64,000 nt of DNA from positions 1-64,000 of the forward strand of contig JBDTSV010000175.1 of the NCBI GenBank assembly GCA_039930985.1, given 5' to 3'. Of this stretch, positions 24,147-32,844 are shown in pieces (positions within the stretch are counted from its first letter, which is position 1; each line of letters starts with the position of its first letter). This stretch comes from CADEED01 sp039930985 (GTDB lineage: Bacteria; Pseudomonadota; Gammaproteobacteria; Steroidobacterales; Steroidobacteraceae). The notes beneath the pieces were generated by a model. It was not told the origin of the DNA. It saw nothing but the letters and a program-made list of their open reading frames with translations, and made no database searches. The position numbers were made by a program, and so were the translations under genes.

Positions 24147-25289
24147 ATGAATAGCCCAAAAGATAATTCGACCACTGTTGATGGCGGACGTCGCAAGCTC
24201 TTGGAGGTGGTCGGCGCCGGCGCAGTTGCAGCCGTGGTCCCGGCAGCATTTGCCGCAGAGTCGTCCAGCGTGGCCAAACAAATCGATCGGCCGCTACGTT
24301 GGGGAATCGTCGGTACCGGTTCGATCGCAAATCATATCGCGCGGATGATGCAGTTGGCCGCGCGCACCAAACTAACAGCCGTCGCCAGCCGGAAGATTGA
24401 AACTGCCAAGCAGTTCGCCAACGCGCATGGCATTTCTGCCGCGTTCGGTTCGTGGTCGGAGATGTTGTCGTCGAATACCGTCGACGCGGTCTACGTTGCC
24501 ACGCCAACCGCCGTCCGCGAAGAAATCTGCACATCGGCTGCGGCTAACGGCAAGCATGTTCTCGGCGAAAAGCCCTTTGCCAATTTGGCTTCCTTGCGGC
24601 GCATCACCTCGGCCTGTCGCAAGCACGGTGTCGGCTTCATGGATGGCACGCATTTCGTGCATCACCCGAGAACTGCCAAGATCAAGACCACCATGCGCGA
24701 GAAAGTCGGCTGGCCGTGGTCGATCGATTCGGCGTTTCAATTTGCTCTGACGGACGCAGACAACATTCGTCTGGATCCCAAGCTCGAGCCTTATGGTGCG
24801 ATTGGCGATGCCGGTTGGTACAACATGCGAGCGGCCGTGGAGTACACGGCGTCCGGCGTCAAATTGATCGGCGTTGATGCTTACGTTCGCCGTGACAAGA
24901 AAAGTAGCGCCGTAGTCAGCGGCAGCGGCGTCATCGCTTTCAATGATGGATCAACCACGACCTGGAATTGCAGCTTCAATGCCGGCGCCGTGAATTCGGA
25001 CCTGAGGATCTCTGGTGCCGGAGGTCAATTCAGTCTTCGTGACTTCGTGCAGAACGAGGGCAGTGGGCCCGCTGAGTACGACTATCGCCAGGGCGGACTC
25101 GGTGATGGCGGCACGTTGGAGCGCATCGCGGTTCCGTCCGCGAAGCCGGCCGCAGCGTTGATGCTTGAAGACTTCGCAGCCATGGTTGGCGATGCCGATC
25201 ATTTCGAAGCAAGCGTGGCTGCGAGTGAAAGGACTCAAGGGTGGCTGGACGCGATCTGGACCAAGGCGATGCAAAACGAGCGAAGCTGA
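24147..25289 (+). CDS. Gfo/Idh/MocA family oxidoreductase with Tat-type signal
   Basis: A 380-residue NAD(P)-dependent sugar or polyol oxidoreductase. An N-terminal twin-arginine-like signal (GGRRKLLEVVGAGA to AFAA) suggests a periplasmic enzyme, as in the glucose-fructose oxidoreductase class. The Rossmann fold starts with WGIVGTGSIANHIA, and the signature GEKPFANLAS contains the conserved E-K-P. A C-terminal Gfo/Idh beta-sheet domain has GAIGDAGWYNMRA. ATG 24147 follows CGGAG. A broken copy of its last 280 bases lies at 12151-12309. Confidence 0.92.
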   Translation: MNSPKDNSTTVDGGRRKLLEVVGAGAVAAVVPAAFAAESSSVAKQIDRPLRWGIVGTGSIANHIARMMQLAARTKLTAVASRKIETAKQFANAHGISAAFGSWSEMLSSNTVDAVYVATPTAVREEICTSAAANGKHVLGEKPFANLASLRRITSACRKHGVGFMDGTHFVHHPRTAKIKTTMREKVGWPWSIDSAFQFALTDADNIRLDPKLEPYGAIGDAGWYNMRAAVEYTASGVKLIGVDAYVRRDKKSSAVVSGSGVIAFNDGSTTTWNCSFNAGAVNSDLRISGAGGQFSLRDFVQNEGSGPAEYDYRQGGLGDGGTLERIAVPSAKPAAALMLEDFAAMVGDADHFEASVAASERTQGWLDAIWTKAMQNERS

Positions 25290-25299
25290 GCTGCAGCTA

Positions 25300-25316
25300 C
25301 GCAAAGCGCATTTGCG
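25300..25316. terminator. Small hairpin between convergent genes
   Basis: CGCAAA (25300-25305) pairs with TTTGCG (25311-25316) around a GCGCA loop, between the oxidoreductase stop and the stop of the convergent GFA-like gene. It is short and without a T run. Confidence 0.35.
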
Positions 25317-25320
25317 AGGA

Positions 25321-25923
25321 TTAGACCGCTTTGCGCGCCGTCGCGAGCAAGGAGCTCCGCTCCTCTTCAGTCAACACGTAGGGTGTGACGATCGAGAGGT
25401 CATGCTCAAAAAATGGCGAAGGCCTTTTACGACCCAAAAGTGCGCCCTTCAATAAAAACGGCATGACCGTGACGAAACCTTTGAAGTCAAACTTGTCTGG
25501 AGTGCCAGGCGGCGGAGTTCCACGTGCGAACTTTCCCATGATACTGGCGCGGATGTCGCCCAGCGTCTGATCGAGCTGCGTAGGATGTTTGACCGTAAAC
25601 ATACGCCGATGGGTACCAACCCACGGCCGTTTAGGGTCGGTGTTCGCAACTGGGGTGTTGCAACATCGAGTAGAAAACCGATACATGCCTTTGGGATTCA
25701 TGCGCGTGCACTTAAGCAAGTCGTTTTCCGACGCAAATATGATGTCGCGCGGATAAATCGGAATGATCTCTGTTCCACCGTTGGCATCCAAAAGATCGCC
25801 GCGTTTTAAATAGTGCATGAACGCCTGGCAATCATCGCAGTAGCAGCGCAGACGGCCCGGCGTATTTTTCGGAAAATTGGTCAGACGTGCGCGGAACTTT
25901 CCGCATTCGCATTGAATTTCCAT
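25321..25923 (-). CDS. DUF6151/GFA-like zinc-binding protein
   Basis: A 200-residue cytoplasmic protein of the GFA/CENP-V-like fold. Zinc-site cysteines are CECGK (residues 5-7), CYCDDC (27-32) and CCNTPV (87-88), in the order typical of the family, which includes glutathione-dependent formaldehyde-activating enzyme and DUF6151 proteins. The C-terminal third (VTVMPFLLKGALLGRKRPSP, then LTEEERSSLL) is characteristic of the DUF6151 branch. Function is unproven. The start at 25923 gives the family's MEIQCECGKF start. Confidence 0.85.
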   Translation of the reverse strand: MEIQCECGKFRARLTNFPKNTPGRLRCYCDDCQAFMHYLKRGDLLDANGGTEIIPIYPRDIIFASENDLLKCTRMNPKGMYRFSTRCCNTPVANTDPKRPWVGTHRRMFTVKHPTQLDQTLGDIRASIMGKFARGTPPPGTPDKFDFKGFVTVMPFLLKGALLGRKRPSPFFEHDLSIVTPYVLTEEERSSLLATARKAV

Positions 25924-26105
25924 TTGATAATCCTAGCGCGGCAACCCCCCACGGCGATGAACTTTCTCTGCCCACCTTCAGTGACGAGCAACTGAAGTCG
26001 CCAACGAGTATGGCGAGAAGCACGCGGGCCATTTCGGCTGGCGCGTAAGGAGTATGTGAGCCATATGGAATTTGACTCGTCCTAGCCCGCAATCGAAGCG
26101 CCGCT

Positions 26106-26128
26106 CATCGATCGAGACACGATCGATG
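26106..26128. repeat. Perfect 9-bp inverted repeat upstream of the lectin gene
   Basis: CATCGATCG (26106-26114) and CGATCGATG (26120-26128) flank AGACA. It lies about 100 bases before the propeller-lectin start, in a 302-base region with no gene. It could be an operator or an RNA hairpin. Confidence 0.45.
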
Positions 26129-26208
26129 ATTCGTCCCCCCCCATTCGACACACGCCACATTCTTCAAGGCGCGATGAGCCGCGATACGCCGGGATTACGT
26201 CTTTATTC

Positions 26209-26225
26209 GGCAGGAGGCTCCTGCC
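26209..26225 (+). promoter_or_regulatory. Hairpin that encloses the ribosome-binding site of the lectin gene
   Basis: GGCAGGA (26209-26215) pairs with TCCTGCC (26219-26225) around GGC, directly touching the ATG at 26226. The ribosome site AGGAGG (26212-26217) is within it. Folding would block translation, as in RNA thermometers or repressible leaders; whether it folds in vivo is unknown. Confidence 0.5.
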
Positions 26226-27416
26226 ATGAAAAAGACACTCTCGATCTTCTTGCTGACCGCGCTGTTTGCACTGTTCGGCGCCCTGCCGGCGCAGGCGGTG
26301 AAAGGCCGCCCATCTGCCATCACCTTCGACGACGCCGGCTCTGGCCGGAAGATATACGCCTTCGTGAAGGGCGACAACGGCCATCTGGTGTCGAAGGAGT
26401 TCGCTGGCTCCGGCTGGACGTGGACCGACCACGGCTTGCCAGAGGGCGTCGGGTCGATCAGCAACCCCAAGGCGGTCACCTATCTCGACAGCAGCGGCAA
26501 TCGCCGCATCTATGTGTTCGTCGTCGACAGCACCGGCCACCTGGCAATCCGATTCTACAAAGGCCCGAGTTACGGCTGGCAATGGTCCAAACAAGGTGGC
26601 CCGTGGATCAGCGGCCAATCGCTGTCGGCGACAACTTATGTAGACGACGCCGGCATCCTGCACCTTTACGCCTTTGCGTTCAGCACCAATTCGGGCGGCG
26701 CCGTGCCATTCAAGCTGGTCAAGCACTACTGGAACGGCAGCGCCTGGGGCTGGAGCGACATGGGCAACTACGCGAGCTTGCCGTACAACAACGGCTCGTT
26801 CACTGAAACGACTACCTACATAGGCAACGACGGCCGCCGGCGCCTGGATGTGTTCTGCGTCGCCGGCGACGATCAGGCATTGTTGCGCCACAGCCTGGTG
26901 GAGCAATCGTGGAGCATGTCGAACTTAGGTTCGCTGGTCGATCTGACCAACGCCTCGTCGGTGAATTTCGTGAACTCGGCGGGCTATCGAACGGTGAACA
27001 CCTTCGTGCGCAACAACGACTATGAAACCATCTGGAATCGCGCTGGCGGGGGCTGGACCGAAATCGGCAAGCCGGCCAGCGTTTCTTATTCACAGCAGGG
27101 ACTGATCAGCGCCACGGCGTACCAGTCCATTGCCGGTTACCCACACGTACTTGTGTTCGTCGAGTGGGAGAAGCATCTGTACCTGCGCGTCTGGGTCAAC
27201 AATTCCTGGCAGCCCTGGGCGAATCTCGGTCGACCCTCGAGCTCATCGACTTCGGCCACGGATGGCGTGAAGAATACGACCGCAATCACTTATCTGGACT
27301 CGGACTCCGCGCTTCAGCACACCAGGGTATTCATGACCGGCGCGCAGAACGATCATCTGTACGTGAACTTCTTGAACGGCCTGGGCTGGCAGTGGTCCGA
27401 CCTCGGCAATCCCTGA
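26226..27416 (+). CDS. Secreted beta-propeller lectin-like protein (PLL/tectonin-like)
   Basis: A 396-residue exported protein: signal peptide to AQA, then about seven repeats of 45-55 residues with alternating patterns such as SAITFDDAGSGRKIYAF, KAVTYLDSSGNRRIYVFV, SATTYVDDAGILHLYAF and TAITYLDSDSALQHTRVFM, each followed by GHL-type and W-x-W strands. This resembles seven-bladed PLL/PHL-type fucose-binding lectins and tectonin-type propellers. A sugar-binding role is inferred from the fold. It lies alone, with a translational hairpin before it and a DUF3857 operon convergent after it. Confidence 0.8.
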   Translation: MKKTLSIFLLTALFALFGALPAQAVKGRPSAITFDDAGSGRKIYAFVKGDNGHLVSKEFAGSGWTWTDHGLPEGVGSISNPKAVTYLDSSGNRRIYVFVVDSTGHLAIRFYKGPSYGWQWSKQGGPWISGQSLSATTYVDDAGILHLYAFAFSTNSGGAVPFKLVKHYWNGSAWGWSDMGNYASLPYNNGSFTETTTYIGNDGRRRLDVFCVAGDDQALLRHSLVEQSWSMSNLGSLVDLTNASSVNFVNSAGYRTVNTFVRNNDYETIWNRAGGGWTEIGKPASVSYSQQGLISATAYQSIAGYPHVLVFVEWEKHLYLRVWVNNSWQPWANLGRPSSSSTSATDGVKNTTAITYLDSDSALQHTRVFMTGAQNDHLYVNFLNGLGWQWSDLGNP

Positions 27417-27449
27417 ATCATGGCGCTCGAGGCAGCTTCGCGACGCCTT

Positions 27450-29432
27450 TCACTTCCCCGTCTTGAGCAGCGTCGAGTTTCGCTCGTCGTTTTCGATCAC
27501 GCGGTAGAACTGCTTCAACGCTTCCACCTTCGCCACCGGAATGCTGAGTTCCTTCACTTCGAGCGTGCGGGTGTAGCGGAGCACGTTGCCCTTGAAGCTC
27601 GTGGAGCTGTGATAGGCAATGGAACCGAGATCCTCGTTCACCGCCGGCGGTAGCGAGTCGGGCACGTAACCGGCCGGCAAGGCGATCTCGAATACATCGG
27701 AGTTGCGAACGGGCGCCTCGAACTCGATAGGCTGCTCACGCGGCTCCTTCGTTTCCAGCAGCCCGCTCGACATGGATCCGAGCACTCGCGGTCGAATGAT
27801 CAGCAGATCGCCGGCGATCCGCGGATAGCGCGGGATCTCGACGGTGTAGTTCCAGATGAGCGGCTCGCCCATGACTCGCAGGTTCTTCACGCTCGCATGC
27901 AGGATTTGAAACGTCGACAGCGAGTGGCTCAACATGGATTCGATCGGCTTGATCTGATCCACGTCCTGCTGCGCGACCCTCAAGGCGTAGCGCTGAACGG
28001 CGGCACCGTCACCGGTCCAGACCTCGTGCACATCCCCGCTCAGCGTGCCGTTCTCGTCGAGCGTCAGTTTCGCCGTACGCTCCACGCCATTCATGGCGCT
28101 CGGCGCCTGCGGGAGCGCGATGAGCTCGCCGCCGGTTGGCGTCGCGAGCATGCCGTAGTTCGCCTGCAACGCACCCGGTAGATAGCCCAGCGGAATCAGC
28201 GTATGCGTGGGGTCGAAGAACAGCAGAGCGCCCAGGTTCTGGTGCGCGATCGAGGCGGGCAACTTCGCCTTGTCGATGCCAGCCGGGAGCTGGATGGCAA
28301 TGATCGCGTGATTGAATCCCATGTTGGGCGGCGTTCCCGCCGCCACGGCGCCGCGCTCGGTATTGATGAGTACGTAGTGAGACTCGATGCCGATGTCCTT
28401 CAGCATCGAGGAGAGCAGGGTCACCTTGTCCTTGCAATCGCCGTAGCCGTGCGCGAGCACTTCACTGGCGGCGTGAGGCTGCACGCCGCCCACGCCGAGC
28501 TCGATGGCCACGTAGCGAATGTCCTTCTGAACGAAGGCGGCGAGTGCCCGCATCTTGCTCAACGGATCCGCCGCCGCGGCCGTGAGCTCCTGCACCTTCT
28601 GATGGATTACTGGCGACGCGTCGCGCCGGCCATTCGCCAGCCCCAGATACCAGGTGCCCACTTCCTGCCAGCTTTGAAACCCGCCGCCCTTGCCGTCGGG
28701 CGGTTGCAGCGAGAGCACCATGCGCGCGGCAATGCCTTGCCACGGCGGCATCCGCTGTTCGAGCTTGATCGGCTTCAAATCCGTGGCGATCCAGCGCCAC
28801 TGTCCCGGTGCGACTTCGGTCGGCGCGGTTTCACCGTGATTGATCCAGAAGACCTTATAAGACCAACTCGGCGGTAGCCGCACGGTATACCGAGTCTCAC
28901 GCACGGGGACGTTGTCCTGGATTTCCCACTCGTCCGTCATTTCGTACGGGGACAACTCCCGCTCGATCTCGTACCCAATGATGCTGCCCGGCACGGACGC
29001 CGGAATTCTCATCACTTTGCGCCGTACGTCGCTGATCAATTCACCGCCGTCGACGTTGGAGATTCCGGTCTCGAAGATCTCTTTGTCCTTGACCTCGAAA
29101 TCCTTGCCCTGCGCCGGGATGCTCCAGCCGTGCATGGCCGTGATGCGGCTCTGCGAACCGAAATCCGCGAAGACCACGCCATGAGACTCGCCGTTGCTGC
29201 GCAGGATCTTGTAGACGCGTCGATCGAGCCGCTTCATCTTGCCGACCGCCAGCACCGTGAGCTGAATCTCCGAATAGAGCACGACGGCGTTCGTCTCTTC
29301 GTCTTGAGCCGGCAGCTGCGCGCTCAATTGCGCGCGCATCCAGTCCGGCGCGTTCGCGGTCGCCCAGGTTGCCGGGCCGTGCATGCATGCGTACGCCGCC
29401 AGCAACACACCGAAACGCTTATCCAACCGCAT
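27450..29432 (-). CDS. DUF3857/transglutaminase-like protein with intact catalytic triad
   Basis: A 660-residue exported protein (signal to about residue 27). DUF3857 spans about 40-220. A transglutaminase-like domain spans about 280-410 with Cys333 in HGYGDCKDK, His375 in GFNHAII and Asp407 in FFDPTH, all catalytic residues of the family. The C-terminal beta region ends in LEVKELSIPVAKVEALKQFY, typical of DUF2569/DUF3858-like tails. Probably a periplasmic peptidase or cross-linking enzyme. It is the second gene of a pair: its start is 9 bases after the stop of the upstream DUF3857 gene. Confidence 0.9.
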   Translation of the reverse strand: MRLDKRFGVLLAAYACMHGPATWATANAPDWMRAQLSAQLPAQDEETNAVVLYSEIQLTVLAVGKMKRLDRRVYKILRSNGESHGVVFADFGSQSRITAMHGWSIPAQGKDFEVKDKEIFETGISNVDGGELISDVRRKVMRIPASVPGSIIGYEIERELSPYEMTDEWEIQDNVPVRETRYTVRLPPSWSYKVFWINHGETAPTEVAPGQWRWIATDLKPIKLEQRMPPWQGIAARMVLSLQPPDGKGGGFQSWQEVGTWYLGLANGRRDASPVIHQKVQELTAAAADPLSKMRALAAFVQKDIRYVAIELGVGGVQPHAASEVLAHGYGDCKDKVTLLSSMLKDIGIESHYVLINTERGAVAAGTPPNMGFNHAIIAIQLPAGIDKAKLPASIAHQNLGALLFFDPTHTLIPLGYLPGALQANYGMLATPTGGELIALPQAPSAMNGVERTAKLTLDENGTLSGDVHEVWTGDGAAVQRYALRVAQQDVDQIKPIESMLSHSLSTFQILHASVKNLRVMGEPLIWNYTVEIPRYPRIAGDLLIIRPRVLGSMSSGLLETKEPREQPIEFEAPVRNSDVFEIALPAGYVPDSLPPAVNEDLGSIAYHSSTSFKGNVLRYTRTLEVKELSIPVAKVEALKQFYRVIENDERNSTLLKTGK

Positions 29433-29441
29433 ATGCCCGCC

Positions 29442-31409
29442 TCAATGTTTGTTAGCCACGCCCGGCGCAGCACCCGGCGTGATGACGATCTGATCCTCGT
29501 CGCCAGCGCGGACCGCCTGGTAGAAGTCGCGAATCTGGTCGTAGAACTTTTGATGGACGACGATCGTATTCAGCACGAGCGCGCGATTGATGCTCAGCGT
29601 TCCGTTCGTTGCCTGCGCGCTCGAGTTGTAACTTGCGACTTTGATGTCGGCGGTGCGCGCCTTCGGCAGGCTGCTGATTTGCCAACCCGGCGGCAGCTCG
29701 ATCGTCAGTTCATCCCTGTGCTGGTAGCGGAACATGAAATACAGCGGGTGCACTCGAGCGCTGTGCTCGAACTTGTGCTTCTCGGAACCGCCGAACAGCC
29801 CGACCGGCATGAGCGACCGACGGCCCGCCGCCGCCGCCCAACCTTCCGCGCGGAAATCGAATTCGGCCACGAGTGGCATCTCGGAGGAGGTCCAGTCCGG
29901 CGTATTGGTCAACTTCACATCGACCCCGGTAGCCGCGTCGCCCTCGAGGTCCTGCTCGAGAAATTTTCGACGCTCGGTTGCATCTTCGTTGCGATAGCTG
30001 ACGCGACGCCAACTCGCTTCGAGCCCGCTGTAGGTCACGGTGGCCTTGCCCTCGAGCGTTCCTGAGGGCGTGAGCTTCACCGTCACTTTGCGCTCGACGC
30101 GAGAATCGGCCGAATCGCGCAGTGGCGTGACCATCCATTGCCCGCCGTCCTTGTCGAGACGCAAGCCGCCGACGCCCGTCTCATTCCACGGGAGATAGCC
30201 GAAGGGCATGAATGGCACGCCGGGATCGAGAAACACCGTGCTGCCGCCGAGGCTGACCGCTACGACGCAGGTATTGAGCTCTCGCGCATTCATCAAGCGC
30301 CGATCGAAAAAGTTGTCGTCGCGCGTTGCCACCAGCACGATCGAGGCATCGAGCTTCGCGGCGCGCAGCAGGCCGTACAGAAACCAGGTGATGCCATCCG
30401 CGTCGGCGTAACCATGCTCGAGCACGTCATCGGCATCGCGATTTTCCGCGAGCTTTTCGCGCTCGGTCTCCTGTTCTGTCGCCTGGCGCTCGAACGAGAG
30501 ATTGCGAATCTGCTGGGCGCGCGCATAGAGCTTGTGCGCCTTGATCTCGTCGGAGTCGCCGGCCTGCACCAGCCGCGCGACCTCCTGCTCGAGTTCGCGG
30601 TTGGTTCTTGCGAAACGCTCTACCCGGATATTGGAGCGTTTGCCAACCTCTTTCCAATAGTCATTCTCTTCCTTCTGATGACTACTGTCGGCTTCGTAAA
30701 CGAACTCGACGCGATACTTCATCACGTCCTCGGGCGGCATATATTCCTCGGTGACGAATGCCGGCACATCTTTCGTTTCGAGGCGGATGAGGCCGTGATC
30801 CCGTGCTGGCGGCGCCGTATCGGGCGGCAGACCGAGCGGCCAGCTCCACCGCAGAAACAGGTTGATCGCCTGCCGCAGCGAAAACACGGCGCGCTTCGTG
30901 AACAACTCGTCGCTGAGCAGCCAGCGTGAATTGAAAGCCCATCCGCTCGGCATGGATCGACGGTAGCGATATTCGATGATGCTGCCGACTTCCACACCCG
31001 GCAGCGTGAAGGTCTTGGACATCATCTTGACGCCGCGCGCCTTCACGAGCGGCTTGTCGTATATCGTTCCATCGAATTCGGCGATGCCGCCATCCGGTCG
31101 AATGACGCGTGCCTGCAGCGAAGAAATCCGGTTGGTGCCTTGAAGGTAAGGAATCTCGACGTTCGCGTACTTGCGCCCTTCGTCCGTCAGGATCTTGATA
31201 CGCGAGTAGATGGCTTCCGTGGAGATCACATCGTCGCGATCGATCTGCCGGTAGAGAAAGATCGCCGCCGCCGCGGGCGCTTTCGGTTCGCTCTTCATCT
31301 GAAGTTCTTCGGGCGAGATGGGCTGCCAATCATCGGCGCGAGCGGCCATCACGAGGGCGAACGACAGCAGCGCGCCCACCGCTCCGAGGCGGGAAATTCC
31401 CTGAAGCAT
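29442..31409 (-). CDS. DUF3857 protein with a degenerate transglutaminase domain
   Basis: A 655-residue exported paralogue (signal to about ARA, residue 25) with the same DUF3857/transglutaminase-like/C-terminal layout as the next gene. At the catalytic positions it reads HGYADADGI (332-340), with Ala337 in place of Cys, and RELNTCVVAV, with Thr380 in place of His; only Asp395 (FLDPG) remains. It is therefore expected to be enzymatically inactive, perhaps a partner of the active protein. It is first in the two-gene operon. ATG 31409 follows AAGGACG. Confidence 0.88.
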   Translation of the reverse strand: MLQGISRLGAVGALLSFALVMAARADDWQPISPEELQMKSEPKAPAAAAIFLYRQIDRDDVISTEAIYSRIKILTDEGRKYANVEIPYLQGTNRISSLQARVIRPDGGIAEFDGTIYDKPLVKARGVKMMSKTFTLPGVEVGSIIEYRYRRSMPSGWAFNSRWLLSDELFTKRAVFSLRQAINLFLRWSWPLGLPPDTAPPARDHGLIRLETKDVPAFVTEEYMPPEDVMKYRVEFVYEADSSHQKEENDYWKEVGKRSNIRVERFARTNRELEQEVARLVQAGDSDEIKAHKLYARAQQIRNLSFERQATEQETEREKLAENRDADDVLEHGYADADGITWFLYGLLRAAKLDASIVLVATRDDNFFDRRLMNARELNTCVVAVSLGGSTVFLDPGVPFMPFGYLPWNETGVGGLRLDKDGGQWMVTPLRDSADSRVERKVTVKLTPSGTLEGKATVTYSGLEASWRRVSYRNEDATERRKFLEQDLEGDAATGVDVKLTNTPDWTSSEMPLVAEFDFRAEGWAAAAGRRSLMPVGLFGGSEKHKFEHSARVHPLYFMFRYQHRDELTIELPPGWQISSLPKARTADIKVASYNSSAQATNGTLSINRALVLNTIVVHQKFYDQIRDFYQAVRAGDEDQIVITPGAAPGVANKH

Positions 31410-31654
31410 GACGAATAACGTCCTTTATTCTTGTACGAACGAGACCTGTGCTGCCGCAGTATGGCGTAGCGCCCCGGACGCGTCGAGAAGCCGCTGGATT
31501 TCGCCTTTTGCCTCGCGGCGCCGGGGCTGAAGCGACGCTGCTGCCCGGTAGATAGATGGCCTCGCCGTTTTCCATAAAACGGCGCATACGCGAGCTGAAC
31601 CCAGCTTCGAACAGTCGTGCAGCACCGGCGAGGGGCGGCTCTGTCTGGCTACAT
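31410..31654. other. Intergenic region upstream of the DUF3857 operon
   Basis: About 245 bases with the operon promoter on the minus strand; no gene is recognised. It contains one copy of GGTAGATAGA (31547-31556), the 10-mer that precedes the terminators at 3.6 and 39.6 kb, but here no matching hairpin follows. Confidence 0.4.
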
Positions 31655-31676
31655 TTGATTACCCAGGGCTGCCAGC
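31655..31676 (-). pseudogene. Possible scrap of a PVC-type/F5-8 gene end
   Basis: Read on the minus strand, this stretch immediately after the M28 peptidase stop encodes WQPWVIK, identical to the C-terminal WQPWVIK of the gene at 36353-39034. About 22 bases differ by one or two. It is too short to be sure; it is listed because a longer relic of the same gene end occurs at 40941-40984. Confidence 0.35.
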
Positions 31677-31677
31677 A

Positions 31678-32517
31678 TCACCGTGACGGTGCGGTTCTCG
31701 CGGAGAACTGATCCAGATAAGCCAGATACACCGCTACCACGTGGTATGTATCGTAGTAGTCATCCAGGTTCATGGCCGAGAGTTTGTCCTTCGGGGTGTG
31801 CAGAATCATGGCGTTCTCGCTCTTCTGAGTCAGGGAGTGGATGGTGATCCTGGGTATTTTTCTCGAGGCGAAGGACTCCGAGTCCGTCGAGCCAACCCTT
31901 TCGAAATTCACCGCGCTGATCGGCATCTTCAGGTACAGAGCGACGCGCACGAGCGCTTCCATCAGGCTCTTGTCCGAGCGATGTGCCCACACCTCGGTGG
32001 GTGCAAGGCCGAGTGTGTCCAGGTTCACCATTGCGTCGGTCACCGCCACTTGCTCGCGAGTCATCTGCCGCGCATAGAAATGCGAGCCCACCAGACCTTT
32101 CTCTTCGTCTGTGAATCCAATGAAAACGTAGGTGTGCCGGCGCGGCTCGCCTTTCAGCGCTTTGTAAAACGATGGCAACAGCGAAGCGCCGCTCCAGTTG
32201 TCGGCGACTCCATCACTCGTCGGCACGCGGTCAAAGTGACCGCCGACGATGATGACTCGATCGGAGGTCCCCGGGAGAACGCAGATGACATTCGGTATTT
32301 TTGAATGCTTCACTGGCTGTTCGGACAATTGCTCGCCGCATCCCGCGTCGGTAAACATCCGCTTCAGCCTGGCGCCGCGCTCGCTGTTGGTTCCGCTGTA
32401 TTCGCGCAGTCGGTCTTCGACCATTTCGCGGGGAACCAAGCGGACGCGGATGTCTTCGGCAAACGCGCTGGTGGAAGCGAGTCCGAGCAGCACCGCACCG
32501 ACTACTCGTAGCAGCAT
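31678..32517 (-). CDS. Exported M28 family zinc aminopeptidase
   Basis: A 279-residue peptidase with a signal peptide (LLRVVGAVLLGLASTSAFA). M28 metal ligands are in order: His in GGHFDRV, Asp in ADNWSGAS (bridging), Glu-Glu in FTDEEKG (catalytic and ligand), Asp in VNLDTLG and His in ILHTPKD. Likely removes N-terminal amino acids from peptides in the periplasm or outside. The frame is open up to 32703, but ATG 32517 is the first start with a signal peptide. The ribosome site is weak. It is divergent from the Sel1 gene. Confidence 0.9.
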   Translation of the reverse strand: MLLRVVGAVLLGLASTSAFAEDIRVRLVPREMVEDRLREYSGTNSERGARLKRMFTDAGCGEQLSEQPVKHSKIPNVICVLPGTSDRVIIVGGHFDRVPTSDGVADNWSGASLLPSFYKALKGEPRRHTYVFIGFTDEEKGLVGSHFYARQMTREQVAVTDAMVNLDTLGLAPTEVWAHRSDKSLMEALVRVALYLKMPISAVNFERVGSTDSESFASRKIPRITIHSLTQKSENAMILHTPKDKLSAMNLDDYYDTYHVVAVYLAYLDQFSARTAPSR

Positions 32518-32844
32518 CGCTTTTTGTGAAGGGTATTGAATGGTGAGCCAGTCTACGGTGGTTAGTGGCCGCGTCACGGCCTTTTGCCAGGCGCGTTCCC
32601 CGTCATCGAGATGCATGCAGGCTATCCTGGCTGACGTGTCAGCAGGATTCCAGTTTCCGCAAGGCTCGAAACGGCACGACGGAGTACGCTGCTGTTTCGG
32701 CATGGCCCAGCACTATCACCACTGGCTTGTCCTGATCTCCGGGCACGCTCACACTTTCGTGTTGTTGTTGATGTCCCTGCCGTTGTTCTTCTACGATGCC
32801 CTGGGAAACGGCATCGCGAGACAGCTGTGCGGCCGGAGTTGAGC
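32518..32844. other. Divergent intergenic region
   Basis: It contains promoters for the M28 and Sel1 genes. A 46-residue open frame beginning at the ATG near 32702 and ending just before the Sel1 start is hydrophobic in its middle but lacks a ribosome site, so I do not call it a gene. Confidence 0.4.

Noticed and set aside
32702..32842. 46-residue hydrophobic frame before the Sel1 gene
   Set aside because: No ribosome site and no family; the composition could arise by chance in a promoter region.
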